From positions 5,866 to 27,310 of the forward strand of contig CAKKTI010000213.1 of assembly GCA_920105805.1 (NCBI GenBank): DNA of 21,445 nucleotides. The letters are read 5' to 3'. Under the pieces are notes generated by a model that saw only the letters and a program-made list of their open reading frames with translations, ran no database searches and had not been told where the DNA came from. Position 1 is the first letter of the stretch, and each line of letters opens with the position of its first letter. Of the stretch, positions 13,369 to 21,445 are shown piece by piece. This DNA is from Condylostoma magnum. Lineage: Eukaryota > Ciliophora > Heterotrichea > Heterotrichida > Condylostomatidae. The translations under genes and the position numbers were made by a program.

Positions 13369-14656
13369 TTACAAAAGAATATGTCTATTTTACGTTCTCC
13401 TTTAATTGTTTTAGTTTCGTACTGTATTTGGAGTATTGTAATTAATCTTTTCCTCAAAATGAGATCTTAAGAAATTTGTAGGGAAATTTTCTGATCTTCT
13501 ACTAACAGGAGTTTTATATTGAGGATAATCTTATTTCCTCCTATAAGGATTATAACTACTGCTAAGTGCTGATTTCCTTCCTATGAAAATTCTTTATTTA
13601 GAAGGGGACTTTTTTCTAGTATTTTTTACCATTGCTCTTTATATAAGCCTAGCATAATTGTCAGATTCAATGTTATTACTGGATTTTCCTCTGAACTCAA
13701 ATGAAACGTGCAAATTTTAAAGTCTTCCTAAAAACTATGCCAAAGAATTCCTAGATAATGGCCGAGATTATTAATAAGCTTTGTCTAGATCTTTTTATTG
13801 GATTATAGGAGTGTTTTAGCTTATCATAGGAGTAAATATAGAAATGAAAAATAGCATTTCATATTCCTGTGATAAAGTTATGTCCTAGTAGTTAAAAGCT
13901 TGATTAGAGTCTTAATTAAGTAAGTTTTCCATACATTTTCCTTACCTTTCAATCAATTTCAATACTGGAAGATTTTCTTCATTTAATTAATCGATAACAT
14001 CATCTGCTGTCTAAATAGCCTATTGTAACTAATTTTATGCCAATAATTACGAAATTGAAGCTAGAGATATTAACCCATACATATTTAACCTGGATTCCTT
14101 GCTCATTTTAGTATACTTAGTTCCTATCAGTAGCTCATTCATAGACTGTATTGATTTTTCTAACCAGTTTTTAGACTCAGTAAACTTTTTCAGCTTTCAT
14201 AAAGTTAAATAAACCAAAAAATTAACAATTAAAGCAAAATCAGCGTGTAATACTACATTAGCATCTCTAATATTATGTATTAACTATTAACTATCATATA
14301 ACAGTTTTAAGCATCCAGAATAATCTCCTACTTTATGAAACAAAAACGCTAGGTTTGTATAGGTTAGCAATCTTCCCGACCACAGTTTATCTTATATTTA
14401 TCCTTCTTAAAACAGCTTTATATCAATACTCAACGCTTTTTGTAATAAATCTAACGATCTCTTAGTCAAATCTTATTAAATGAATACAATAGCTAAAGAA
14501 TTACAGTATTGTATAAATCGTTTTTACGCCTTTCCAATATCATCTGATTTATAACCCAATAAGTAACTGTATCTTTCAGCCCTGCTCTACAAGGTCTACA
14601 AAAACTAATAAGCCTTTTACATACTTCACTATTTCTTCATATTTAACAAATTTCAT
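13369..14656 (-). CDS. TPR-like helical repeat protein with one 16-nt intron
   Basis: About 423 aa after removing a 16-nt intron at 14605-14620. The first exon codes MKFVKYEEIVKY. The second continues FLQTLQSRAERYSYLLGYKS and then runs of paired helices of TPR type: NSLAIVFIQQDLTKRSLDLL, TNLAFLFHKVGDYSGCLKLL, LEKSIQSMNELL and LISLASISQLLAQNQLQQAI. Such arrays hold protein partners together. The C-terminal third is basic and low in complexity (RKKSPSK, RRKQDYPQYKTP, NQNNQRRTQNRH), suggesting an unstructured tail. No specific orthologue is recognised. It lies 25 bp behind the cyclin gene on the same strand. The stop is TAA 13369-13371; an alternative TGA lies about 12 codons further. Without the intron the protein would change frame at codon 12. 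Confidence 0.75.
14605..14620 (-). other. 16-nt GT-AG intron in the TPR-like gene
   Basis: On the minus strand the 16 bases GTAAAAGGCTTATTAG start with GT and end with AG. They sit after codon 12 (Tyr). Removing them moves the frame by one base into the long open frame that carries the TPR-like repeats; keeping them leaves a frame that never meets it. Heterotrich ciliates are known for introns of 15-16 nt, so the size is family-typical. Confidence 0.8.
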
Positions 14657-14680
14657 ATTAAAAAACCTTAGTAAAATTAT

Positions 14681-15616
14681 TTATAAATATCAATTAGAAG
14701 TCTCTCTACTTGCTTTAAGCCAATCTGTAACAGCTACCTGCGAGAACTTATCTGATGCAAATTTTAAATAAAGGGAGTCTCTTTCATCCTACCTCCTTTG
14801 CTAGTAAGTAATAATTACATCTTTAGAACACTACCTTAAATCCTTAGCTCCTAATCTACTATCATTTTACAGCGAAATAGGTCACTCTGGTGTAATTTTA
14901 TTAAATTTATTGACTAGAAATACACAGGAACCTGAAATAACACTAGGTTTGTATTTATTATAGCTAAGTTTTTGCATAAATAACTCGGCTAAGTACATAG
15001 TCAAATGCTTTTACTTTTCGTCATATTGCATAAAAGCAGCAAAACGCTGTAAAAAGTCATAGACAGTTGGACCACTGATTTTGTATTCTAGCTTCTTAAG
15101 CATTTCTCGCTCCATTTAAAACAAATCTTCTATAAAATAAGCATTGTCCGTTAAGACAATATAATGATTTGGCATTGGGGGGTATATTTCTTCAAATTTC
15201 CCAGCAATCATTAAAGCAGTTACTCCTAGTAACTGCAGTTATCTCTTTCCTATAGGAATTAATGCTAGCATTCTATCAAGTAAACTTATTGCTAAATATA
15301 TAGTTTCAGGGCGCATTTTATGCACATAATGCACCTTTTAAAGCCAGCTGACTAATATTCTTCTCATATCTTCAGTTAAATCTTTTTAAATCTCTTATAT
15401 AGAGCTGTAATTTGCCTAATTCATTACTTAAATACTGTACAAATACTAATAAATTTCATCTTTGTAAGTTTTAAGTGGAGAATTTGTCTATTGCTGGTAA
15501 ACAACGCGAGTTAAATCAGTGCCAAAAGCTCGAGCAACTGATACCTAGCTGCTTCGCCTAGATTTTGCCAGAAGATTCTCTTTATTAGAGTAGCGGTCAA
15601 GTATTTGGGAGGACAT
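14681..15616 (-). CDS. A/B-type mitotic cyclin
   Basis: Regulatory partner of a cyclin-dependent kinase, about 310 aa. The cyclin box opens with MRRILVSWLQKVH (residues 84-96, the MRxxLxxW signature) and continues LAISLLDRMLALIPIGKRQL, GVTALMIAGKFEEIYPP (the LLGVTALLIASKYEEIYPP block of B/A cyclins), LTDNAYFIEDLFQMEREMLK and LEYKISGPTVYDFLQRF. A second cyclin fold follows, with LAELFMQKLSYNKYKPSVIS. A KEN box lies at residues 12-14 (SNKENLL), a typical degron for destruction by the APC/C; a clear D-box is not visible. One Trp (PEWP) is TGA. The end is ambiguous: TGA at 14690-14692 or TAA at 14681-14683, two codons on. The next gene starts 25 bp downstream. Confidence 0.93.
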
Positions 15617-15735
15617 TATTATTTTATTTTAACGGATTAATGACAACTGCCTGATTTTGAAATCAAATATGAAGAATATTTTCGCATGTTATTTATAAAG
15701 TATATAAGTATATTGTTAAACAAGTCAATTAATAC

Positions 15736-17193
15736 TCATTTAATTATCTCTTCTTCAACATTTTTTGTGATTTTTGTTTCTCTGAAGAATAAGCAGACTA
15801 TTGAAGCACCTAAGAACATGGCTGAGAGTAAAATAAGTACTATTACTTCACCTCCAGGCATGTCCATCATTACTCCTGTTATTGCAGGGGCAACGACTCC
15901 TCCTATCTTTGCTATTGCGTTTCCCCATCCTACTCCTGTTCCTCTTATGTATGTTGGATACAGCTCTGCATTTAAGGTATATAAACCTGCCCAGCTGATT
16001 TAGGACATAAAAGTTCATATTGATGTAATACAAAGTAAAGAAGCTAATCCAGATGAGAGAAAGAACAGAAAGCTAAAAATAGCAGTTAGTAATATAGCAG
16101 ATACTGAAGTGTATTTTCTTCCTAGCTTAGTCTCTACTAGATAAGAAGAAAGTAAAACTCCAAAAAACCCTGCTGTTTACTATATAGTAATTGCCCCATA
16201 CATTATAGCACTACCGTCATCTACTCCAGCATCAGTGAGAAAAGTAGGCATAAAGAATGTAAAGGCTTCAAATGCATACGAGTTGAGAAAGAAAGACTGT
16301 TTATATATTACAAAAGTAATTAGCAGTGTAATCTTAGCATATGGGCCTTTGAAAAGCTCCTTGTAGGGATTCACCTACTATAACTACTCATCTGTCTTTT
16401 ACTCTTCAACCTCAGCGAAATCAATCATACTAACAGGCATTAAGCTAGCTGATATATCAGTCTTCTTGCTTTTTGTTATTAGCTGTATAAACATTACCAT
16501 TTATATGATTTCTTCACATTTATCATATTCCTTCTTCTCTAGTAAAAACTTAGGAGTTTCCTTCAATGGAAGTCTTACCACCCAAAGCACAAGCTCAACT
16601 ACAGTTGAGACAATGCAACAAACCCTCCATAGTTAAATACCACTAGGATCACTTAATTTAACAATCAAAGCAATTAACCCACTAAAAATCCCTCCTACGG
16701 TCCATGTGGCGCATAATACGGTATACATATACGCTTTACTCGGAGGAAGGTACTCGCTCATAACTGGACCTCCCATAGTTATCTCCCCACCAACTCCCAA
16801 TCCTATAACAAGCAGCCCAGCAAGCATCATGTAGAAATTAAGAGCAAATGATGTAAAAATAGATCCAATTGCAGTAAAAGCTACAGATCTTTTAAAAGCC
16901 CACATACGGGATTTGGTATCCCCAAAGTAACCCCAAGTATACGACCCTATAAGCATTCCAATCATGAATGAAGTGCTGAGTAAACCTTCCTCAGTACTAG
17001 AAAGCCCCCATCCATTCTTTGCACTATCCATAAAGATAGAAGTGTTCACAATCCACAGCATGTCAGATGCCCAGGCCCCACCACAAGCAATAAACACGTA
17101 AGTATGATACGAAGTCCACCCAATCTAGTCAAGTTTCTACAACAAAAGTTCCTCAGGTTTTTAAACTTACATATTTACTAAATAATTGGCCAT
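15736..17193 (-). CDS. Major facilitator transporter, SVOP/SV2-like
   Basis: Twelve-helix transporter of 485 aa. It opens LLLQKLDQIGWTSYHTYVFI as in SV2-related proteins (a short cytosolic start, then G-x-x-x-Y/F-x-x-x). SSTEEGLLSTSFMIGMLIGS follows, then GYFGDTKSRMWAFKRS in the loop 2-3 position, VIGLGVGGEITMGGPVMSEY (the G-x-G-G-x-x-P-V-x-x-Y-x-E-x region), LPLKETPKFLLEKKEYDKC (the ESPR/ESPKFL motif), LGRKY and AELYPTYIRGTGVGWGNAIA. The substrate is not readable. Eleven of twelve Trp are TGG; one is TGA (SIWTF). The stop is TGA (15736-15738) after EEEIIK, typical of an MFS end; if read as Trp the next in-frame stop is a TAA about 40 codons on, just before the cyclin ATG. Two in-frame starts, 17193 and 17172; the first is used. 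Confidence 0.92.
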
Positions 17194-17221
17194 TTTTACC
17201 CTACAACTTGTTGAATAAAAT
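17194..17221. promoter_or_regulatory. 28-bp divergent intergenic region
   Basis: Only 28 bp lie between the start codons of the SVOP-like gene (minus) and the secreted-repeat gene (plus). Any leaders and start sites of both must lie in it or inside the neighbouring coding sequence. If the SVOP-like protein starts at its second Met (17172), the gap is 49 bp. No specific element is recognisable. Confidence 0.5.
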
Positions 17222-19006
17222 ATGTACCGAACCTTAGCTTTATTAAGTCTAATTGTATTATCCCAGGCAGGAGCACCTGCTAACACTTCAGACCTTTAAT
17301 TTGATAAAAACAGCTTCTTCGACTTTGTCAAAGGTTTCCTAGTTGGTATTGGAACTGATTTAAATCTCTAAGATATCGTCACATGCTACGATGATGTGGA
17401 CTAGGGCATTAAATACGCTTTGGATGCTGAGAAGTACTGCAAAGGTACAGGAATATGGAATAAAACTAAGTGCTTGTACTACAAGGCAAAAGCTTTAGGA
17501 GATCTCCCCGGAGCTATCACCAGCTGCAAGGCCTCGCTTAAAGATGCTGCTACCATCAAAAACGCTATTGAGGAGGTAGAAAACCCTATTTCAGTAGTTT
17601 ACAACGTAGGTAAGGAGTTTGTGATCAATGGTGGTGAGATATATGACCAGTTTACTACCGGATGTAAGGACTGGGATAATGGTGATTTCTATGATTCAGG
17701 TGTTGAGTTTGGAAGAGTATTTGGAATCATTTTTGGAGCTGATGGCTCTAGTCTTGCTGCTGTTAACGGGTTCCTAAAGGGCTCAGAGACTACTATCCAA
17801 CTAAGCGATATTTACGAGTGTGGCGAGTACATGGAACTTTCTAAGAACTTTATGGAAGTTGGACTTAATTTAGTAGTTGAGTCTTAAACCGAGTTAGATG
17901 TTAAGGGCTCTTTGAAGTTTATAAATGCGTACTATAGATTGATCTTAGAATCTGCTAAGAACTGTGAATAGGATGAAAACTAGATTGAGTGGCTGGAAGG
18001 TAAGATTACCATTGCATCAAATGATGATAATTAAAGATTCGAGAACAACAGAATTTACATTAGTGGAAATGATGTTACTAAGTATCTAGCTGTAGCTGCT
18101 TTGGAACTTAACTCACAGTAATACCACCTGGCTGGTATGCATTTAGGAAAAATGTTGGTTATGTTGGAGGACAATGAGACTGCTTTTGATTTTGCTAAAG
18201 GGTTACTTAGAACTAGTGGTGTAAATGTAAGTGACTTCAGCTTATAAAGTACTTGCTTGGAAGTATTCTAAGATATAATCATGGAAGTATTGGAACTCGC
18301 CAGTAATATCTCATCCACCAACTGGAACATTATCTACTCAAATTTAATTTCCATAAAGAATGATTTAAACAATATACTATCAAGCTGCAGTCCTGGGGAA
18401 TAATTGTACAGCTAACTTGGAAATATCCACGATTTTGATAAAACTAAGGTCCTGTATTACTTAACATCTGGTAACAACAGACTAGCTGCTGGAGATTTCG
18501 AAAGAGCTGGATTCTTCTTTGGAATGGCTATGAATGAAATGTCAGGAAAAGGTGTTGTAGCCTTCCCAGCTGGTAATGAAAAGGTTTTAGAGATCATTGA
18601 AGGAATCGTTAAGGGAATGTCTTCTGATGTAACTGTTGAGGATTTCTAAGCCTGTGTAGTTGATGCTGAGAATATTGGACATGAGGTGTACAGTGCTGTA
18701 TAATTATTAAAATCAGGATCTATTGCTAATGTTAAGCAAGCATTACAAGACTTCGGAGATGCTATTTCAAGTGTACCTGGAATGATAGATGATTGTACAA
18801 ATGCTTTTGAAGATTCAAATATTTTAAGTGAGGCTATCAAGGTTATATAAAATCCTTATAGCTTCGTTTTTCATATTGGAAAATCTTTGTTGTTTAATGG
18901 AAAAGAGATATACGGGGATATTGAGTCTGCTGTTGATGCTTGGGAGAGTCAAGATTGGTATGGATTCGGATTCAATATGGGACATGCCTTGAAGGTTGTT
19001 GTCTGA
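17222..19006 (+). CDS. Secreted protein with diverged internal repeats
   Basis: About 594 aa; I do not recognise the family. It starts with a clear signal peptide (MYRTLALLSLIVLSQAGAPA, cut near Ala16-Ala18). The rest has no membrane helix and is built of diverged units of very roughly 140-190 residues. The first contains IVTCYDDV, NPISVVYNVGKEFVINGGEI, then DWDNGDFYDSGVEFGRVFG. The last contains FQACVVDAENIG, NPYSFVFHIGKSLLFNGKEI and SQDWYGFGFNMGHALKV. The middle has YLTSGNNRLAAGDFERAGFF, close to the same pattern. Cysteines recur at matching places, so disulfides are likely. All six Trp before the end are TGG, so the TGA at 19004-19006 after LKVVV is taken as the stop; the alternative is TAA at 19016, four codons on. 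Codon use is less AT-rich than in the flanking DNA, which suggests good expression. Confidence 0.8.
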
Positions 19007-19018
19007 AATTTAGATTAA

Positions 19019-19575
19019 TTAGAGTTTTTATACTGAAAATGAATTTTATGTTAATCTCTTATAAGCATTAATATTGATATATAAGTAGAAACTATGCAAA
19101 ATGACTAATTAATCCATATATTCGAAAAGTATTTTCTTAGTCAAATGCAGTTAGATTGCTTGTGAATTTCGTAAAAATTAAAGAAATATAATAATAATAT
19201 CTTTTATCAACTTAATAGCCAAATAATGAGGCTATTTATCTTATTGGTACCTATTTTGATAGGACACTGGAAAACATAATATTATGACTATGTTCATGAT
19301 CGATTAATCTGTAAAGGAAATATACTGGAATAGATTGCTATCTACTACATGCATTACAACAGCTCTCCAGTTATAACTGAATTCCATTTTATAATAAAAC
19401 TACTATTTTTCACTGTTTAATTCTTATAAACTCAAAATTTCATATTTTCTTATAAAATCACTAGCAGCAGTTCTAAATACTAACACAAATATACAAAAGG
19501 AGGCAAAATTATTTTCAATTATTTTACAATTATCTTATTGAATCTACTTCACATATTTAGATACTTATAATATAA
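19019..19575. other. Intergenic stretch with a possible small ORF
   Basis: Strongly AT-rich. The only candidate is a short plus-strand reading frame at 19226-19420 (64 aa) that begins with a signal-like MRLFILLVPILIGH and continues YDYVHDRLICKGN up to TAA 19418-19420. It has no recognised domain and could be chance. Nothing else is seen. Confidence 0.3.
19226..19420 (+). CDS. Possible small secreted or membrane peptide
   Basis: Low-confidence 64-aa frame between the secreted-repeat gene and the C2H2 gene. It has a hydrophobic start (MRLFILLVPILIGH), a polar middle with one Cys (RLICKGNILEQIAIYY) and a hydrophobic end before TAA 19418-19420. Two Gln are TAA/TAG. A second in-frame TAA follows at 19427. 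No homologue is recognised. Confidence 0.3.
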
Positions 19576-20052
19576 ATGTCATCAAATCAAAATTTGCTTC
19601 AGAGCTTATTTACCTTACTACAAGCCAAATAATAACCTTCCCTGCCTGCAATTTAACCATAAAGATAGCATCAGCCTTAAAGACTGCCAGTACCAGAGAT
19701 TTTGTATATGCAAAATTTCATCCCTATACAAAGTTCGCCAATTGATAAGGAGTCAAGGGCCAAAAAGTAGATTTTCTGTCCCTATTGCCAAATAAAACTA
19801 TCAAACAATCAAGGCTTAAAGCAACATATAGGAAAAATTCACTCAAATGAGCCTAGAAATGTGCAGTGTTCCCAGTGCTCGAAATTATTTAAAAGCTAAA
19901 ATGCTCTAAAATTTCATGTGTAGCAAGTGCATGAAAAAAGTACTAGAGCTGTCTGCCAAATTTGCGGAAAATCATTCTACAATAAGTATGTGGTAGCAAG
20001 GCATTTAAAAGACAAGCATCCATTTGAGAATAGCTCTCCAACAAACAATTGA
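19576..20052 (+). CDS. C2H2 zinc-finger protein, three fingers
   Basis: Protein of 158 aa with a Gln/Pro-rich start (QAKQQPSLPAIQPQRQHQPQ) and three C2H2 fingers in the C-terminal half: CPYC with QHIGKIH, CSQC with FHVQQVH, and CQICGKSF with RHLKDKH. Each has C-x2-C and H-x4-H spacing, so each should bind one zinc. Nucleic-acid binding, perhaps as a transcription factor, is the likely role; the target is unknown. Gln in the first part and in finger 2 is largely TAA/TAG. It ends with the short SSPTNN followed by tandem TGA-TAG (20050-20055). No intron is needed. Confidence 0.88.
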
Positions 20053-20526
20053 TAGTTTTAAGTATTAATAAATTATATTGCTTTATTTTGTAGAGCTTTC
20101 AATTTTATCTATCTCTAATAAAAAATAGATAGTTGAGTGAAAAATGGATTCATTTTTGATCCCTGGAAAAAGCCAATATTAAAGAAAGTTAACTTAAGAT
20201 TGAAATAAATGTAACGACTTTTGAAATAGGTAGATTATAAGATTTCTACATCTTTGAAATTTAAGGTAAAAAGGCGAATATGATACAGTGACTAAGTTAG
20301 TTTTGCAGTAGAATATGTACTCTTTATTATTTAGAGATTTTAAAGCGAGTAAGAAAAATACTGCTTTAACTAAATGTAAAATGTCAAAATAAGCATGCAA
20401 AATTTTAGTAATCCTGTTTTACACAATTTTTCTGAGGAGCACTTTATACCATAGTATATTATATTGATAACCTAAAATTTACAGCTTTCTCCATAAATAC
20501 TAACTAATTTTTAAGTGATAAAATAT
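20053..20526. other. Intergenic stretch with a possible small ORF
   Basis: About 470 bp between the C2H2 gene and the next plus-strand gene. It holds one doubtful small frame at 20144-20467 (described separately). Shortly before it, at about 20105-20133, runs of T then A with short complementary parts (TATCTATCT and AGATAG) could form a weak hairpin at the end of the C2H2 transcript. Nothing else is seen. Confidence 0.3.
20144..20467 (+). CDS. Small hypothetical protein, doubtful
   Basis: Frame of 107 aa beginning MDSFLIPGKSQYQ and ending at tandem TGA-TAA (20465-20470). The first 45 codons hold seven reassigned codons, unusually dense, but the second part is cleaner and more protein-like (GEYDTVTKLVLQQNMYSLLF, then RDFKASKKNTALTK). 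A short intron in the first part is possible; none of 15-16 nt was found. No domain recognised. Confidence 0.3.
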
Positions 20527-20589
20527 ATGAGAATAATTGTTGGCTTGACAGTCCTTTTACCTATGATAAAAATTCCCATTTTATAAAAT

Positions 20590-21114
20590 ATGTTATAGAG
20601 TATTATCCGCAGAGGATCAAAATAGCATTTGCATCGATTTTACGATTACAGTCATATAGACCCAGACAACCCAAGATAGATTTAAGATGATTACGTAATG
20701 GGAAATGATAATCATACTAAAATTAACAGTTTATCCTTCTATTGTCTCCTCTACATTTTTGGAGGATGCGGTGTATATTTCACTACAAGATTAATGTATG
20801 ATTACGAATGAGATAGATATTACCACATAAACTACCCCGCATTGATGGAATACTTCGATGTTTTAACATAATACTACATATAAAAGGTACACAATGCTCG
20901 TGAGCAGCTTCCAGACAGCTTAGAACAATATATTCCTGACTATAAATTCACTCCAAGTTTCATAAGAACCTACGACATTGGAAAACTAGAAAACTAAAAA
21001 TTAGGAGCTTAGATTACAGAAATTATACAAAATCAACAAGAAGCAAATGAATAAACAATTTAACAAGAAGTGAAGAGAATAAGAGAGAATTACGAAAAAT
21101 TAGTTAAAGATTAA
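20590..21114 (+). CDS. Small membrane protein, probably mitochondrial
   Basis: Unrecognised protein of 174 aa. From ATG 20590 the start MLQSIIRRGSKQHLHRFYDY is basic, rich in Ser/Arg and free of acidic residues, like a mitochondrial presequence. After a polar part (HIDPDNP) there is one membrane segment (SFYCLLYIFGGCGVYFT), then Tyr-rich sequence with WDRYYHINYPALMEYFD, and a long Gln/Glu/Lys-rich C-terminal helix (ITEIIQNQQEANEQTIQQEV), probably a coiled coil. This layout is common in small accessory subunits of ciliate respiratory complexes; that is inference. An in-frame ATG at 20527 would add a hydrophobic stretch. The stop is TAA 21112-21114: no in-frame TGA occurs before the frame would run into the converging TMEM42-like gene, so this TAA must be a true stop. 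Confidence 0.65.
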
Positions 21115-21124
21115 TTTAATAAGG

Positions 21125-21445
21125 TCAACTTGCTATTATGTTTATTCCTATAATCATACAAATTGCCCCATACGCCCAGTTAGTTGTAAGTGTTTCGTTG
21201 TAAAAAATATAGCCTAATATGCCAGAAGTTATATAGTTGCAGGCAAAATTAATAACTGTAGCTTTTCCTGAACCTAATTACTGAAAACTCTCCATTAAGT
21301 ATTTCAGCATTAAAGAATTACTTATAAGCATTAAAAGTATACTGAATCCTTTTAAAATTCCTTCAAGTATTTCATAGTCTGAGTCTAATACAAAATCTTA
21401 GAATCCAAATTTCCCAAAAGCTCCGGCAATGCCTGCTAATAAGCC
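21125..21445 (-). CDS. TMEM42-like membrane protein, 3' part
   Basis: The C-terminal 106 residues of a small multi-pass membrane protein related to TMEM42 and the drug/metabolite transporter fold; the start lies right of the window. The visible pattern is GLLAGIAGAFGKFGF, a helix ILLMLISNSLMLKYLMES, then GSGKATVINFACNYITSGIL and GYIFYNETLTTNWAYGAICM, ending GINIIAS. This equals the N-A-L-M-W, A-T-V-x-N-x-x-x-N-F-x-x-S and LG-x-x-x-F-x-E blocks of TMEM42. The function of that family is not established. It stops at TGA 21125-21127, just 10 bp from the stop of the converging gene. All Trp here are TGG. Confidence 0.8.

Noticed and set aside
15686-16003. Plus-strand frame opposite the SVOP-like gene
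   Set aside because: Antisense shadow of a well-supported transporter.
15848-16033. Arg-rich minus-strand frame inside the SVOP-like gene
   Set aside because: Out-of-frame reading of the transporter's conserved RGTGVGWGNA region.
18646-18840. Minus-strand frame inside the secreted-repeat gene
   Set aside because: Antisense shadow of a coding region with a consistent repeat pattern on the plus strand.
20194-20400. Minus-strand 68-residue frame
   Set aside because: Overlaps a better, though still doubtful, plus-strand frame and has no motif.

Overview
The window comes from the nuclear genome of a ciliate in which all three stop codons are also sense codons. Conserved kinases, a Rab, a cyclin and ribonucleotide reductase read through cleanly only if TAA and TAG are Gln and TGA is Trp. 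All three codons also end genes: TAG after the CCK tail of a Rab2-like GTPase, TGA after the CISCSG tail of the reductase, and TAA at the end of a small gene at 20590-21114. This fits the Condylostoma nuclear code (NCBI table 28). Short gene spacing, about one third GC and a 16-nt spliceosomal intron point the same way, to a heterotrich, most likely Condylostoma or a relative. The organism is inferred from code and intron size, not from a marker gene. Under a standard code almost every gene here would look like a string of fragments.

Layout, left to right. Plus strand: 3' part of a DDX5/DBP2-type DEAD-box helicase (1-584), a casein kinase 1-like kinase (653-1825), an SLC22-like transporter (2006-3436) and an SNF1/AMPK-like kinase with UBA-like and KA1-like parts (3693-5429). 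A minus-strand stretch follows with a zinc-knuckle protein (6845-7219) and a downstream coding region whose gene structure I could not resolve (5524-6645). Then comes the large subunit of class I ribonucleotide reductase (8094-10496, plus), facing a Rab2-like GTPase (10565-11191, minus). The minus strand next carries a ZIFL/tetracycline-type transporter (11670-13085), a TPR-like protein with a 16-nt intron (13369-14656), an A/B-type cyclin (14681-15616) and an SVOP/SV2-like transporter (15736-17193). Only 28 bp separate the last from a plus-strand secreted protein with internal repeats (17222-19006). The right end holds a three-finger C2H2 protein (19576-20052), a small probably mitochondrial membrane protein (20590-21114) and the 3' part of a TMEM42-like membrane protein (21125-21445, minus), plus three weakly supported small ORFs.

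The genes are mostly housekeeping and do not form one pathway. DNA precursor supply (reductase), cell-cycle control (cyclin with a KEN degron) and signalling kinases sit among three transporters from three different major facilitator branches. I saw no rRNA, tRNA, CRISPR array, transposon or virus-like element. The notable biology is the ambiguous code itself, with adjacent doubled stop codons at many gene ends, the very short intron and the tight packing.
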